Below are positions 12,601 to 24,900 of a DNA stretch of 64,000 bases, piece by piece. This DNA is from Dipylidium caninum (lineage: Eukaryota; Platyhelminthes; Cestoda; Cyclophyllidea; Dipylidiidae): positions 87,286 through 151,285 of the forward strand of contig QEYB01000087.1 in NCBI GenBank assembly GCA_017562135.1, read 5' to 3'. A program made the translations under genes and the position numbers. Each line of letters begins with the position of its first letter. Positions within the stretch are counted from its first letter, which is position 1. Below the pieces are notes generated by a model. It was not told where the DNA came from. It did no database searches and saw only the letters and a list, made by a program, of their open reading frames with translations.

Positions 12601-13380
12601 AGACGGAGTCCACAACTGGTTGATCATAGACGTCGACAGAATGATGGTCTATAATCTCAGTTGGTTGTTTCACCTCTCCATCTAAATATGGAAGTATGCA
12701 GAGAATGTTAACTTGTCCCGAAACACTATTGCCACTCGCCTTCAAAGGAATTGTAAATTTATATTGTGTAATCCGAAATCTGGTTCTCAAATGTAATTTC
12801 AGGAGCGATTGAAAAATCAGGCATAAAAAGTTGATTGAAAGCTAAATTGGATTTATCTAACAATGCATACCCAGTTTGCTATCCCATTCCTCATCATCCT
12901 CGTTATCGTGATATTCACTTTGCGAAGTTAGTGCCTGAAACTTGAGGTGTGGATGCTTCGCCGCTGAAATAGAGGAATTCAAGTCTTTTTTATAAAATTG
13001 CAAACCAAGTACCTCAAATAGTACTCAAATTGACCTCGTGAAAATCTATTTTATTACTATAGCACTAAATATGGATGTCAGCTGATTGAAGTAATGCATT
13101 TGCAAAAATTGCTCCGAGATCTGAGCAGGTATTTGTTTACAACAGATGAAATATTAAAGTGGTAATTACTTTCTAGCCGTAGAACTGTAATTTTCTCGTC
13201 ATGTTTATTTTTTTAACTGGGAAGCTCTGACTATTACTTTAATCCCCTAAGCAATTTAAGTAGTATGTCACGCTCTAAAGTATAACGAAACTAAATATGT
13301 GTATATGGGTAGAAAAATAAGCCTCAAAACCTACTTGAGTTCGTAGGTAGGGTAGAAGTCGTTAAAAATGTCAATACGAG
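6469..13380 (-). CDS. Secreted-type Kunitz (BPTI) domain protein, spliced gene, 5' end missing
   Basis: Exons in transcript order are 13380-13335 (tentative), 12963-12871, 12681-11956, 9730-9303, 7747-7597 and 6665-6469 with stop TGA at 6471-6469. Every junction uses AG and GT and the phases join correctly. The protein has an acidic stretch (EYHDNEDDEEWDSKL), then about 240 residues rich in Tyr, Pro, Asp and Glu, then a CIYDPTGRVVDCPNEPP motif. A Kunitz domain missing two cysteines follows, then a five-Cys exon, then a final canonical Kunitz domain ending CMNHCAL-stop. Multi-Kunitz proteins are normally secreted protease inhibitors or matrix proteins. A secretory signal is expected in exons upstream of 13380, which I could not trace. 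Whether this one inhibits a protease is unknown. Introns of 2.2 and 1.6 kb interrupt it, and the 1.6-kb intron contains a long foldback. Confidence 0.75.
7597..7747 (-). CDS. Kunitz gene exon: Cys-rich connector
   Basis: This exon is 151 nt, bounded by tttttag and the donor g|gtatgt, and enters in phase 0 from the preceding Kunitz exon. It codes for RCGYPGSQCMLRGDEQC, then a Lys/Arg-rich stretch, then ECPPDQPVC. With the Cys at the end of the previous exon it makes six cysteines. I do not recognise the module. Confidence 0.7.
8353..9065. repeat. Foldback element: 298/296-bp inverted repeat, 119-bp spacer
   Basis: The left arm is 8353-8650 and the right arm 8770-9065. By eye the arms are reverse complements apart from one substitution and a 2-nt difference near the outer ends, so about 99 percent identical. 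There is no open frame inside. The element lies in the intron between the two Kunitz-gene exons at 9303-9730 and 7597-7747. A gttttagtga motif occurs on both outer flanks (about 8330 and 9063) but is not directly abutting on the left. It may be a MITE/foldback transposon or a palindromic duplication. A read-chimera artefact is also possible. Confidence 0.9.
9303..9730 (-). CDS. Kunitz gene exon: Kunitz domain lacking Cys14-Cys38
   Basis: The exon runs from ctttcag|gagtcg to tgtgtcag|gtaagg and ends in phase 0. The C-terminal half is a Kunitz fold by spacing. From the first Cys to the GRC Cys there are 24 residues, as between Cys5 and Cys30 of BPTI. From there to ANC there are 20, as for Cys30-Cys51, and then three to the last Cys. 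The residues at BPTI positions 14 and 38 are Gly and His, so both halves of one disulfide are gone. The P1 position is Pro, which argues against classical protease inhibition. The hallmark core WFYSQTDGRC and GGNANRFYS is kept. Confidence 0.85.
11956..12681 (-). CDS. Kunitz gene exon: acidic Tyr/Pro-rich linker region
   Basis: This is an exon of 726 nt (2 + 241 codons + 1). It starts after the acceptor catatttag and ends at ggac|gtaagt. The product is low-complexity and hydrophilic, with many Tyr, Asp, Glu, Pro and Ser and no domain I recognise. It ends with RGCIYDPTG, which reads on into RVVDCPNEPP in the next exon. The frame is also open for 109 nt upstream of the acceptor, but I treat that part as intron because the exon at 12871-12963 joins in phase at 12681. 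Confidence 0.7.
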
Positions 13381-16300
13381 CTGTAAGAAGATGGATAAAA
13401 TAACTGGTTAGTTGATAGGCCGATGGACTTGGAGGACTGCCAAACTTTCACCTGGCTAAAACTTACAGGAGTCAATGGGCGATGTATTAAGTGCGTCAAA
13501 CTGCTCTTTACATTAGTCTACCAAGAAGTAGTAATGGAATATGAAGGCCATTAAATTCGGAATTTTAGATTTTTAATCGCTTAACGCCCAAGTAATATCA
13601 GCACAAACGTACACCGAAGATAAATGTTTTCCACATGTCTTGCACGGATTAAGGTGACAGCTAAAATGGTAGAAAACAGCAGTAAAGATGTGCAATGACT
13701 TATGGTCACATGCCAAGGGGCCAATTGTCCCGCAATCGGCGTCAGCTACGCCTACAACACCGCAAAAGGAAACCGGAGATAACATTGGTAGATCAGAGTG
13801 ATAATATTATGAAACGCAAATGCCACGTCTGCTTTTAGGCCATCAAGTCGAATGGTGTTTGAGAGACTGTCAAAATGTCGTGAGGTCAGACACTGAGTCA
13901 TCAGCCAAGGAATGATGACCTATAGTGCTGGGGAAGAGACGGTTGACAGGGTGATCGTGACCTTAGCCCAGGCCAGGGCTCCGTTTTCCTTCCGGCAACG
14001 CAAAAAGCAACATGCCGCCGGTAAGGTGTACACTGCTTACTCTGGTTCTTTTCTTTTCTACTTCACAAGGGAGGATATGACAGAAACGTTAGGAGCATCC
14101 ACTCACTTCTACGCTCATTCGAGACGGTTATAATTTAACTTTCTCGCTAATTTACTTTTTAACTAGTTTTTGCGAAAGGAAACAAACACATTTTTTGTCT
14201 TTCAGGAGTGAATAAGATATTTGCAGTGCACTAATATCGAATGCGTAATTTAGCACGCCATCAAATATGTGACACTTGAAGTTGACGGAAGGCGGATTCT
14301 ATTGGGGACGGAAGTACAGTGCCTTAAAGTTGCCTGTAATTCCGAAATAAACTCTTCCACTCCTAATTACCCTGGTCATGTGTGAAAGCGCATTTAAATA
14401 CACTTCCAACCAGAAATCTCGTTATCTGAGAGGTCGGTCCGCTTTGCTATGCCACTTTGACTGATTTGCTGATTGAAAGCTGTCAACGTAATGGCACGAG
14501 TAGATACTCGAAATGGGCCCATCCAACCTCGTCTAACCTTTATAAAAGCGATCGGTTTAAATTGAGACTTGTTTAGCAGTAGTATCATAAATTAAATGGA
14601 AATTTTCAGCAAAATCATCGACATCATAGTTTTCATAGCACGTCATTGACATGAAATTGGTCAAGATACAAAAAAGGGACTTGCCTGGAGGGTTATAGAG
14701 AGGATATAAGTACCCCGTTGACCAGAGAAGGCTTCTAATACCTCCAGAAGCATCTGAAATACCTCACCTCATTGGACAGAATCACTCGATTAGCGCAATT
14801 TCCATTGGCTGCTTATGGCACGTAGAGGCGGTGGGTGGGAGTGCTGCTGAACCTGTCCCCTTGCACCCACAGCAGCGGGGCAAAGCACCCAGTCATCAAC
14901 CCACACAATAAACGGGCTGAATGTATGGGCACGGGGGCTCGCTTACAACTGCCAACTGCCCGTTCATAGACCTAATTCAACCTGAAATTAAGTTAATATT
15001 TTGTAAGGTGAGACCAGTCAAAAGTGGAATTTATGATACGGCAGAGGGTTACCGAAGTAATGTTGTGTTTGAAATAATTTGGAATATTTTTCAAGTCACT
15101 TTCTCGCCTCCAGGTTCGACACGGTCTTTACTTTGGACCACCATTTGATAGTCTCAAAGCCAATGAATTAGTTTTACCTCTGACTTAACAAACAAATCAC
15201 AAAGAGCAATTTTTAATACACCTAAGCCCAAGCTGTGGTGACTGGATTAATTAGGACTAATCTATTTTCTCATTTTTGTCATCTCAAAAACGGAACAGAA
15301 ATTGGTTGAACGAGATAAATGGTAAACATGCGTGGTTGAGGGTTGTTGTTGCCTTATTATCACAAACTCTGTTTGTTTAACGTGCCATTGCAATCCGCAT
15401 TCAGTACAAATGACTCGCATTTCACTCAGTCATTAAATAAATTTTCAGCCTAAACCATGCTATCGTATGTGGTTGAAGGATATGCAAACTCATTCCCACT
15501 TCTTCCCATAATTTAGCTTTGAAAAGGGAAAATCTTTTCGCGAAATACTCCATACACACCTGCAAAGTAAGTTACGTTTACGCATGAAATGTGGGTGATT
15601 TTGAGACTGACGGGAATGAGTGGCAGTACATTCAGATTATTAAATGCCTCCCTTAAAGTTCACCCACATCGAAGGGTGTCGAAAGGAAGCGAAAATTAGG
15701 GGATTACCAAAGGTGGCCACTTCGAAAAGGGAGGAGTGAATTAAGTAATTCATATTTGTAATTTCCCAATAAATTTTCTCGCTATCTCCCTTCTTAATGT
15801 AAACGTTTCTTTGGCCATTTCATTGGCCCGCTTTTGGTCACAAAAAAGTAAGGCGGCTCGCCATTAACTTTTCGTATGATCTCTGTTGCATCATTTCATT
15901 TGGGTCGTTTTAAAATACACGCTGTACGTTTAATACATAATAATTAATGATGCCCTTCTATTCCCATATTTACATAAGAATTGATTAAAATGAAAAAGGA
16001 GTTTCATAGGAGCGTCGCCCTCTAGAAAGGCTAAGTGTGTAATGTAATGGGGTTGTGATGTATACATACTTCTGGTTACATTACTTAAGTCGGGCATGAT
16101 GTCCTTGAATTCTCCGCGACCTTTGTTTTAGTGCGTCGGAAAGGTTCTCTCTCATACCACTAAAATAGCCTGCCGGAATTATATGGATATGAGTTGGATT
16201 GAAAGCATATCACAGGCAGAAACTTCAAGAGCGGGTAGACACACTAAAGCATGTCCAATATGACTAGACATCTTGGCAATGTACTGCTAAGCCCTTTACA

Positions 16301-17891
16301 TTCATGCGGCAAAATGAGTAATGCACCCTGAATTGAGAAATAAAATGATGGCAGTAAGTTGAAGTGCATATGATTTTCTATACTAATAACATGGGAAATT
16401 ATTCGCCTACCCAAAGTGGTTGGGGCTCAAGGAGCAATGCGTTTATCACTAATATATCATGTTCTCACAGTGTGGGTGGCGTAGTGCGCAAAGAAATACT
16501 TCTTACTAATGTATGTACAGGGTTTGAATGTTGAAACAGTTCGTTGGTTCGCCAGACAATCGTAATAATGCGAAAATAAGAAAGTCAACAGCCACAAAAA
16601 TATGATTAGACAGCAAAAATGGCTGCCTAATAAGCGCTTATGGGGAAAGAAATGGAATTGGAATTGGCCAATTTATGTCGTTAGGCAATCGTCACGTTGA
16701 ATTTCAAATCTCAGTTATGAAAATTAATGGGGGTTTCTATGATCCGGTAACTCGCCCACTTTAACAATAACTCCTCAACAATCCGTTGAGTTCCAATTTA
16801 TCCACCATGTAATTATGAGGTTATTTTTGATGAAGTCAAATATGCGTCGATGCAATTACGAAACAGCCTTTACAAACAATTTGAAATGTGACAAAGTAGG
16901 CACTTTCAAAACATTTAGTTATATTTTAACTTTAACAGGAACTCTCCATTTTCCAGGTGGTAACTTTTACGGCGTTCAAGGCTTTTTGCATATGTAATTT
17001 ATCATGAACTCGAACGGTTCAACTTGTTCCAATGACTGCAGACACGCTTATAATAGCTTTAGCAGGTCAAGAACTTATTTTGCACCATCAATTGACTTTT
17101 TCAGGGAATTGTTAATATTAGAACCCAGAAGCAACCTGCATAGCATAAAAAATCACCCTCAAATGGCGTCTATCACGGTGAATTTTAGGTACTAAAATTG
17201 TGGTGTCTGAAAATGTACCTAGTGGTTTTTTCGCGTTATTTCGACTTTCGTAGGAAACGGTAGGGTTACTAGCCGCTTTGTACGTATTTGGCTTGTAGAT
17301 TTGCTGCAAATAGACAGAAGTTTCTCATCATTCCTGGCCTAGTGTGGGTGGAAGTAATTGCAGGCACTAAGTTCGACAGTTATAATAATGAATAAAGTAG
17401 TAATTACATCACATAATTTGCATTAATGTGCAGGCAACGCGTTTTTCGCTCAGCGGTTACAAATTTAAGCCGAATCACCGTCGTGTTACGTAAATGCAAT
17501 GTAAAACTTTCAATTCAATCCCCTCAGGACGGTGGCAATAAATAATGAAGTAAAATATTTCGCTTACCATTGTGAAAGTGGTTTGATGTTTTACCACATT
17601 AAAGAGTTGCAAGTAGGGGCCGACAAACAGTTATTCCTTGAAGAAAAGTGCAGTTAGGTTCGACATGAATGTATTAATTTAAGTGACTTTGGTCAATCCT
17701 TCCAAACAACACAAAATCACATACTTACAGCAATAAAAAATTTTGCTTTTCTCAACTTATTATATTAATTAATTTAATTTTAGACAATTGATGACGAAAA
17801 TGAACAAGGTATGTTAAAATGTTCTACCTACTACTGACCTTCGAGCGGACGCTGCTACCGACTCGAAATCCCTCACTTTAAGCAGTTCGTG
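13381..17891. other. Region between divergent Kunitz and ELAPOR-like genes
   Basis: The first exons and promoter of the minus-strand Kunitz gene and the promoter of the plus-strand ELAPOR-like gene should lie here. I could not identify either with confidence. A minus-strand Cys-containing frame at 13573-13785 ends in a stop and is not supported by a domain. The A/T-rich stretch around 17740-17790 is typical upstream sequence. Confidence 0.4.
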
Positions 17892-18954
17892 ATGCATACA
17901 AAATGTTTTCTAGGAGCTCTTTTCTTAATCTTCCTGGTTAATGGGCTAGAGGAATGTAATGAAGTAAGCTTGCTTTCTTCTCTATTGCGCAGTCACAAAT
18001 AACCTATAGTAATACTCCGTGCGGCCCTGATGGAAGTCATTTTATCATAAAATTTCCAAAGGATCCAGCTTTGTGCGTAGTGTCCACAGGACCTACGTAT
18101 GTGGATAAGTGCAGTATGCAAAAAATTTCTAAACGAAATTTTTTAGCTCAGACCTGTCCCTCTGGCAAGTCGTTGAACCTTTTATCAAATAGTTGCGAGG
18201 ATTGTCCTGTTGGAACTGCGGCTCCGGGGGACGTGTTTGAAGTTAATTCGTGGCAAAATTTGCCCACTGGATTTTATTCCGATGTTTTAAATAACAAGGA
18301 TCCTTCGTTGTGTAGCGAGTGAGTGCCAGAACGCTTATAAATTTGACTTTGCTTCATTTCTAAATTGAATACACTGCTTTCCCATATTCATGTGATACCA
18401 CTAGATCTTAACCTACTTTTTAGGTACGGTTGGTCTCCACAAGGTACCTATCTGCTGGGAAAATCCAATTCGCTTTGTGCTTCTGAGTTAACTTTAGAAA
18501 ATAAAAATATTTTAGCAGGCAATGTTACTTTCTACTACAAATTCGATGATCCACTTTCAATGGCATACTTTACGGTATGTCTTGATCACATAATAAGCTT
18601 TTTTAAAGATTCGAAATGAACGGTGTGTTCTGGACAATGGAAAGAGCCACATCTTACCTCCCAGTTCAAAGAGCAATTGGGCAGCCTACATAGCTCCAGT
18701 TCCAGCCGGTGTGTCAACACTACAGTGGTACCTCTTCTCTGAGAATTACTACGACAAAAACGCTGTAATGACGACATTTAAACTTAAATCAGTACGTGTT
18801 TCTGGACGTCCTGCAACATTTAATTGCCCTGAGTGTGAACCAGGGTACTATGCCGACAGTGTTGGTGCTGAAAAGTGCCAGAAATGTCCACAAAATACGT
18901 ATTCAGGTCGACGAGCTAGTGGTTGTGTTCCATGCCCTACGGGAACTTTTTCAT
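17892..18954 (+). CDS. ELAPOR: ELAPOR-like exons 1-4: signal peptide and N-terminal Cys-rich region
   Basis: The start is the ATG at 17892: it is followed by a hydrophobic core (CFLGALFLIFLV) and leads in frame into exon 2 across a 29-bp intron (17964-17992) that must be removed because it contains a frame-breaking stop. Exons 3 and 4 follow introns of 105 and 34 bp. Exon 2 carries CPSGKSLNLLSNSCEDCPVG and FDEWDELP-like SWQNLPTGF. Exon 4 carries NCPECEPGYYADSVGAEKC and ends CVPCPTGTFS. Order and spacing match the N-terminal third of vertebrate ELAPORs as I remember them. Confidence 0.85.
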
Positions 18955-21900
18955 GTAAGATATTTTATAAATTTTTCCTGCTCTAGTTTTTAAAAATCGC
19001 AAAAATATTGTACCATATAAATGTTATCCTGCCCTCCTTTCTTCCTATGATACCCTTTTCTCAGTCCTTTATCGGCGCCGACAGCTTATTTTATTCTGGT
19101 AGATTGACTTTTGATTTGGTTTCATCGTCATGTTTTTTTTAGGTAGTAATGGGGCGGTGTGAGTGGTGGTTATCCTTGACCACCTATCTACCTGCTAAAT
19201 GGTGCTCTTGAAGCGAAATTACATCGCATCTCCTGCTCCAGTTTATGCGACATCGCTTAGCCACTGGACGGCAAACATTAATTCATAAATCATTCCACGA
19301 ATGGAACACAAAATCTAGAGCCTGTCTGTTCTTTTGTCTACCATTCAAAGTGTCACCGCTGGCACTTGATTCAACAATCCCCCTACTTATAGCCTCTCGA
19401 TTCGTTGATGTGGTTAGATGTAAACATCATTTTAACTAATCAAATTTAGTTTGCCCTTCGTATGGCATGAGTTTGTCCCTGTGCTACAAATAATGCAATT
19501 CCCTACTCCTCGCAGTTAGTAAGGATATTGAATATTTGTCATTCCGAGGTGTAACACGGGACAACTTGTCATCTATTGAAAGTTTTCACCTAAATGCTAT
19601 TGTGAATAAATTCATTGTCTGCAACGATTCATATAACCCTCATATTAGAGCGGCTTGTCATTCCGACGCTCGTTTGTATGCATATGATGTGAAAAATGGT
19701 GTGTCTACATTACTGCTAGGCTCCTTCCGCTTTTCCCCCGCACCTGAAGACTTTTCATTCCCATTGGTTTTCTCCTCGTGAGTGTTTCCACACATTTACA
19801 CACACAAAATTATTTTTTCTCTGTTATGGAAGCTGCGTCAATGGGTTGCTTGAGACATTTCTCGTCACGGTGTTTCGTCAACTACCTACGCACGCCTATT
19901 TGATTCCCTCTCCTCAGTTGACATTCTCTTAACTTTTAGTGCCTGGCTCTAGCAGTTGCAGTGCCAAGCAGCCCTGCCAACCGTCAGAATACTTCACTGC
20001 CTACACTGTATGCTCTGCTGCGTCCAATACGGTAAGGTATTGTTTCTCTCGTTATTATGTGGCAAGAAGACTGTGTCAGTGTCCCACGAACGGTTACCAT
20101 GGTGACCATCAGCTAATAGGCTCAAGGCGTTATTGACTGTAATGCAGAATCCCTTTCATTGTCTTGCGCTCTGTGTGATTTGTTCGCACTCATGGCTCAT
20201 GAATTAATTCACCATTCTGTGTGGGCAGAGCGCATATATTCTGTTTTCACCAATCCTCGGATATTTAGTGGCTAGAGTTTCTGTGATAAGATCCGAGCAT
20301 TGAAGAAAATGATTCATCTTCTGGGTTGTAGGGGCAGATAGATGTTACACATTCGTGCATAGTAGCGACGGTTACGATGATTATCGTTTGCAAAGAGAAT
20401 ATATGTATGTATTTATCCATTCGAGGATGTCTTACTCTCTTCGTCCACTAATAATTTTTTCAAAAGAGCCAGTTAATGTTCGCCATCTGTCTTTGCTTTC
20501 GTATTGCCTTAAATTTGGCCTGCCTTATCATTTGTCCGGATGCATTAACAGAAAGGGGGGAAGAGGCGAGGGGCTCGAGGAGTCAAGAAGGAGTGAGAAG
20601 ACATTCCACATATTTGGGTTGGGTACGGAGCCCACCGCGACGTCCAAACGTGTGACACGTTCCTAATAAAATAGAGCTTAACAGAAAAGGAGACAAAAAA
20701 CTCAAGTTAGAAACAACCCATAAGGAGGTAAATGACAAATTCACCCACTCAATCTTCACAGCTTGAAAGATCGATTTCAAAGTAAAAAAAAACTGTAAAA
20801 GGCAGGATTATGGGAGTGAGCTGACGTCAAGTCTGCATGTATTTACGCAGGTGAGTTCGACATAACTACGAATGTACCCTCTTGTCTCTTTCAGCAATAT
20901 TGGGAAAGAAAACCCATCGAACCGGTGATATGTGAGGACACGTACCAATCCTCCGCAACGAGGACGGAGGAAATTTGTCAAGCCTGTCCTCTGGGCACTA
21001 CGGTACTCAACACCACACATTGTGAAACCTGTCCGACAGGATTTTTGACCTCCGCTCAAGACTTGGGATGTCACGCCTGTCCCGATGATGAAGTACCGAT
21101 CTTTGGTATTAAATATGATAAGTGGAGTCGAATGCCTCCACGTATGATGACCTATTGTTTGGATGATGGTAAGTATTGTTGCAATATTTCTGAAACCATA
21201 AGACCGCGAAAAACAAAATGGAAAACACGACACCATAAAAATTTGTCCTGGTAATTAATTATCCTTTATCCTGCCTTTTCGGCAATGGATTTATTCCCTT
21301 CTCAAAGAATTGATGAAATCCCTTTACTGACACTCCTGACTCGACCTGGGGCTTTTGTCATTCACGTGCAAGTAGAAGGTGTGCACATTTTGGGTGCTAT
21401 TTGTATTCGGCCTGATTTTAAAGCGCTGTACAATGGGCACTTGCTCTCTTTTGCTTTCCCAATCCCCACATTCAATGTGTAACACAAATCGTTCATTTAT
21501 GTCCTCTTCAAATGATTTTCCGGTCAGTTTGATAATTGAATTTCTGACTTGTTGATGTCTCGCTCGAAATTCCCTTGAACATGTTTTTAACAAGTGAAAA
21601 AGAGTACAGGATGGTGAGTTAAACAGTTTGAAATGCAGACAACCGGTTGAGAAATTTCCATTTTAACAACACGACTCAAATGGTTTGCATGTTGATGTTG
21701 CTTTTTATTCAAACCTGCAAGGCTGTAACTCGCATTGGCAGGTGAATCAGTCTCGAAACAAAGCAACATAGGAACTACAAGTCCCAGTTAATTGGTCGAA
21801 GTGCTTATCATGACTGCCTTCTGATTGGTGGTCTGGTAAACAAGTAGCGGGAGACGTGCAGGACCGATGTTGCAACCTGTCTTGAGCACGAGTGAATGGG

Positions 21901-24900
21901 AACTCAAAAAAACGCCTTAACCTAAAGGCCTATCGAATTAAACCTCTTCCTCACACAGATGTCGGTTGTCAAAAGTGGAAAGTGAACGGCTCGTCGATCT
22001 TTGTGGGTCCGGGACTCGGGAACTACGTCTATTCAATCCTGCAGTTGGAACTTCCCGGCGGGTTCTTAGGATCTAAGCCAAATGAATCCAGTTATCTCTA
22101 TCGATTTGCTAATCCCTTACCGGGTACCAAACTCGTTTTTGACTTTGAAATGGACTGTCAAGGTGAATGCTCCCTAACTTTCATTGTGGTGAGTCTCGCA
22201 TTACCCCTTATTTTCCTTGGCGCCGTACTTTAATTTGCCGACGGTAGGCACGCAACAACAATTCAAGTAAATAACTTAGGCGTTGCACACAAAATGTGTA
22301 GGTTCTCTCGAAATTCGTAATTTAGGTCACCCTGATGTCATGATCCCTTTGCAATTGTCGATTTTCTTATACTTCGACACTTTTCTCTTATGTAGCGTCA
22401 ATTCTGGAGCATTTTACTTTTCCTTAGTACCAGTTTTTATGTCTTCTAGGATTCGCCACTGATCACTCTGTTAGTTAGTAAATGGACAGGACGTGTTAAT
22501 CGGACGACCTTCTCGTAAGTGCCAGTTTCCAGATACAATTTTCTATTAGGCGGTTGTGGTTTTATCTATTTCTATAATTTGCCTGTATGAGTGTCTGTGA
22601 TTGATGGAAGTAAATGTAGTTTTACCAATTTGGTTGACACTTTTTTGCATGAACTGCACACATTGCTCCCACTCATCCAAACTTAGAGCTAAAGTTAAAA
22701 TTTAGACGCAGAGATGCAGTACCATAAAATTTATTGGTTTGAAATGTACATACACTACTTGCTTAGTTCAGTAACAATTATTGCGTCATATTTCCAGTTA
22801 TGTCCCTTATGAATGTGAAGGCGCCACATTTATATGGGAATTTAAACGATGGGACACTCCGGGAGCCGAATTCGATCCCAGGACTCGAAATGACAGAGCT
22901 ATTATCTATTCTATCGAGGTAAACAATACTCGTGACACTGGTGCTCTTGGATGCAAGAAATGTCCACTTGGCAAAAATAACCTATTGTAAGTCGATTTCT
23001 CGAGTCGATTACTGAGTTGGTCGAATTAAAATATACAGTGATTAATTGACTGATCTGTTGGCGCATTTATGGACCATGATAATAATATCACAATAGTGGA
23101 ATAGCATATGAGTTTATTTCTCGACTATGTCTTTGGCGAAGACAAACAAGTAACCTGGACTCGCGCTCTCCTACGATGTCACCTAAGCTGCCTTCTCCGC
23201 GAGGCAAACGAACGATAACCGGTTGACATTCAAGGTACCATATTCTCCTCCAAGTCCTCTTGTTTCTACGCAGCACAGTAAAACACTCCAATGTTGTAGT
23301 CTTAATACGCCCACACAAAGATTTTGAGGAAAAGAAACTGGATTGTCCGTTCATTGTTCTGATTAATAATCAGACGGTTTGCCATTTTCACTTTGAACGT
23401 GGGTGCCTAAAGTCGACAAATTCATTGACTTGCCACATAAGGTGATTCCTGTGAATCGTCCATGTTTTCGGAAACATCACTTACACCAAATGCACACTAC
23501 TTTCTGGCCGTAATTCTTATTTTTTTCCGACAATGGGGATTTTCAGGTGGATTGTGAGGCGTCATGAATAGTGATATTATCTTGCAACGCATACCCCCGC
23601 ACCATTTATCACACTTTAGTTATTTGGAAGTTGTTACTTTCATTTCATCATCACCACCTTGGGCGATTATTTACAGAAGTGACTGATGGATATGATTCCT
23701 CAACATCCCCTCAATTTCACATTCAAGAACTGGAATAGGGTGGAAGTGCACAGATAAGTTGGGATTATTTTTCTTTGTGAAAGGATTGGAAAGTTTACTC
23801 GGATTATAAGCAGATAGACTATCTTAGTAGTGACTTTTTAAGTCCGAGGCGTAATAGATTGACGGAAGAGCATTGCACGAGGGGGGAGTCTTCCTCTTGT
23901 GAAAGTGTCTTAGCTTCTTTTATGCCATCTTTCATCACAAATCCTTGTTTTTGTAGTTGTAAACCGTGTAATGATGGATTGTTTTATACAATAATCAAGA
24001 ATGAGACTAGTGGCGAATCCCATGCAGAATGCGTCCCTTGTCCTAATGGGACTATGGTAATTGGTGATGCATCGGCGATCATGACGGTGGAACAAGCCTG
24101 TAAATACTGTCCGCCTGGCACTATTCCCGGCAGTGATGAGACCTGCCACATGGATCTACAGCCCCGCATGTCTACTGGCCAAATTTACGATTTCACAACC
24201 CTTCTCAAAGGGTATGTCTTTAGGGAAGAGGCTATGTGATGCTTTTTATTTTCATGTAATTTACTGCTGCCTTACTATTTCAGGAGTTTTTCTACAGAAG
24301 GGCCCAAGTTGTTCACTTCTCAAGGTCACGAATTTCAACAGCATTTTAACCTATTTTTGAATACTCATAATACTGATTTGCGATCAAAATGCATCAATGA
24401 CAATCAGCATGATGTAAGTTAGCTTCATTGTTAACAATCTTTTTTAAATGAAATCACCCATTTTCTCGCTCACATACACACCATCACTCATCACTGTAAT
24501 CCAAGTGGAGTTATAAATTTATTCATCACACAATCGTTCGACTTTCTCCTTCCCTCCTTTTGCCACCACCACGCCTAAACTTTACTAACGTCCTCGCTAC
24601 TTGAGTGGACATGTCTGTCTGTCCACTGCCATTTCCTTTCCTCTCTCGCCCTCACGACGTCTATCCTTCTACTTCCACTCCAGAGTCCTGTCATTGGGCG
24701 ATGTTATGGCATTAACTTTCCCACACTAATGCCCAAAGTTCAATTTATTCTCTTGACTAAGTGCCTCTCTAAAATCCACACTGCGTAGGCCATATCTAAT
24801 CTTGTCCTAGGCGAGAATGGATCAGCACTTCCTTCACGGAATCGTTCATTTCTAGGCTGGAGGAAAAAAGTTGTGATTTCACACTCTTGTAGTGATGAAA

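Noticed and set aside
11948..12790. Kunitz-gene exon extended to a methionine near 12790 as a 280-residue protein start
   Set aside because: The acceptor at 12681 joins in phase with a clear upstream exon (12871-12963), so the extra 109 nt are better read as intron.
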